8,260 nucleotides of DNA from Bacteroidota bacterium (GTDB taxonomy: Bacteria > Bacteroidota > Bacteroidia > Chitinophagales > Chitinophagaceae), in NCBI GenBank assembly GCA_023429365.1, contig JAEYVW010000303.1, positions 1 to 8,260 on the forward strand. Reading direction: 5' to 3'. The notes under the pieces are model-generated. The model searched no databases. It saw only the letters and a list, made by a program, of their open reading frames with translations, and had not been told where the DNA came from. The translations under genes and the position numbers were made by a program. Positions 8,063 through 8,260 of this stretch are shown here, piece by piece; within the stretch, counting starts at the first letter, position 1, and each line of letters begins with the position of its first letter.

Positions 8063-8084
8063 CCAGCTCACAAGAAAATTATAA

Positions 8085-8260
8085 ATGAACAGAGGTATTT
8101 TGCTGATGAACCTTGGATCCCCTGATTCGACAGAGGTCAGGGATGTAAAACGTTATCTCGATGAATTCCTGATGGATGAAAGGGTCATTGACAAACCCTG
8201 GCTTTTTCGTTTGTTATTAGTGAAAGGGATCATAACACCATTTCGCGCTGCTAAATCGGC
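8085..8260 (+). CDS. hemH: Ferrochelatase, 3'-truncated by the window edge
   Basis: An ATG at 8085 opens a frame that stays open to the last base; 58 codons are visible. The peptide begins [15 protein letters not shown], followed by [14 protein letters not shown] and [11 protein letters not shown]. These are the canonical N-terminal blocks of ferrochelatase (LLxNLGSP near residue 10, then the YLxEFLxDxRVI segment). The enzyme inserts Fe2+ into protoporphyrin IX as the final step of protoheme synthesis and is usually membrane-associated. The catalytic His and Glu lie beyond the window. It is transcribed divergently from the hemA cluster, with its own strong-looking promoter, and has only an A-rich leader (AAGAAAATTATAA) rather than a clear Shine-Dalgarno, as is usual in Bacteroidota. 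Confidence 0.95.
   Translation, partial: MNRGILLMNLGSPDSTEVRDVKRYLDEFLMDERVIDKPWLFRLLLVKGIITPFRAAKS

Noticed and set aside
7881..8084. Riboswitch or structured leader upstream of hemA or hemH
   Set aside because: The predicted transcription starts leave only about 15-20 bases of leader on each side, too little for a riboswitch.

Overview
The window is a bacterial tetrapyrrole (heme) biosynthesis locus, most likely from Bacteroidota and probably a Chitinophagaceae-like aerobe. The lineage call is an inference from three things: protein sequence style, base composition near the mid-40s percent G+C (estimated by eye), and promoters that fit the Bacteroidota pattern (TTTG-like -33 box, about 21 bp spacer, TAnnTTTG -7 box) rather than the E. 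coli sigma70 pattern.

Layout. Bases 1-578 (+) hold the 3' part of a gene for a NYN-nuclease plus LOTUS/OST-HTH protein, followed by a probable intrinsic terminator (623-650). From 7880 down to 651, seven genes lie head to tail on the minus strand: hemA, hemC, hemD, hemE, hemF, hemB, hemL. The first five are tightly packed (gaps of 4, 10 and 8 bp, plus a 14 bp hemC/hemD overlap). The two last gaps are looser (66 bp before hemB, 40 bp before hemL). The 66 bp gap has a hairpin over the hemF stop and a TAnnTTTG motif placed as in the hemA promoter, so hemB-hemL may also be transcribed separately. A 204 bp control region (7881-8084) separates hemA from the divergent hemH, which runs off the right edge. 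It carries two good Bacteroidota-type promoters and several dyad or phased-repeat elements that could be operators.

How the genes work together. HemA and HemL make 5-aminolevulinate from glutamyl-tRNA (C5 route). HemB makes porphobilinogen, HemC hydroxymethylbilane, HemD uroporphyrinogen III, HemE coproporphyrinogen III, and the oxygen-dependent HemF protoporphyrinogen IX. HemH inserts iron into protoporphyrin IX. The only step after glutamyl-tRNA not encoded here is protoporphyrinogen oxidase (HemG, HemY or HemJ type). No siroheme or cobalamin branch genes are seen.

Novelty. I found no mobile element, CRISPR array, RNA gene or defence system, and no gene longer than a short peptide that lacks a recognisable family. 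The enzymes are conventional. The points most worth checking are the cis-regulatory architecture of the hemA/hemH intergenic region, the internal hemF/hemB transcription boundary, and the NYN-LOTUS neighbour. No gene-free stretch exceeds 300 bases.
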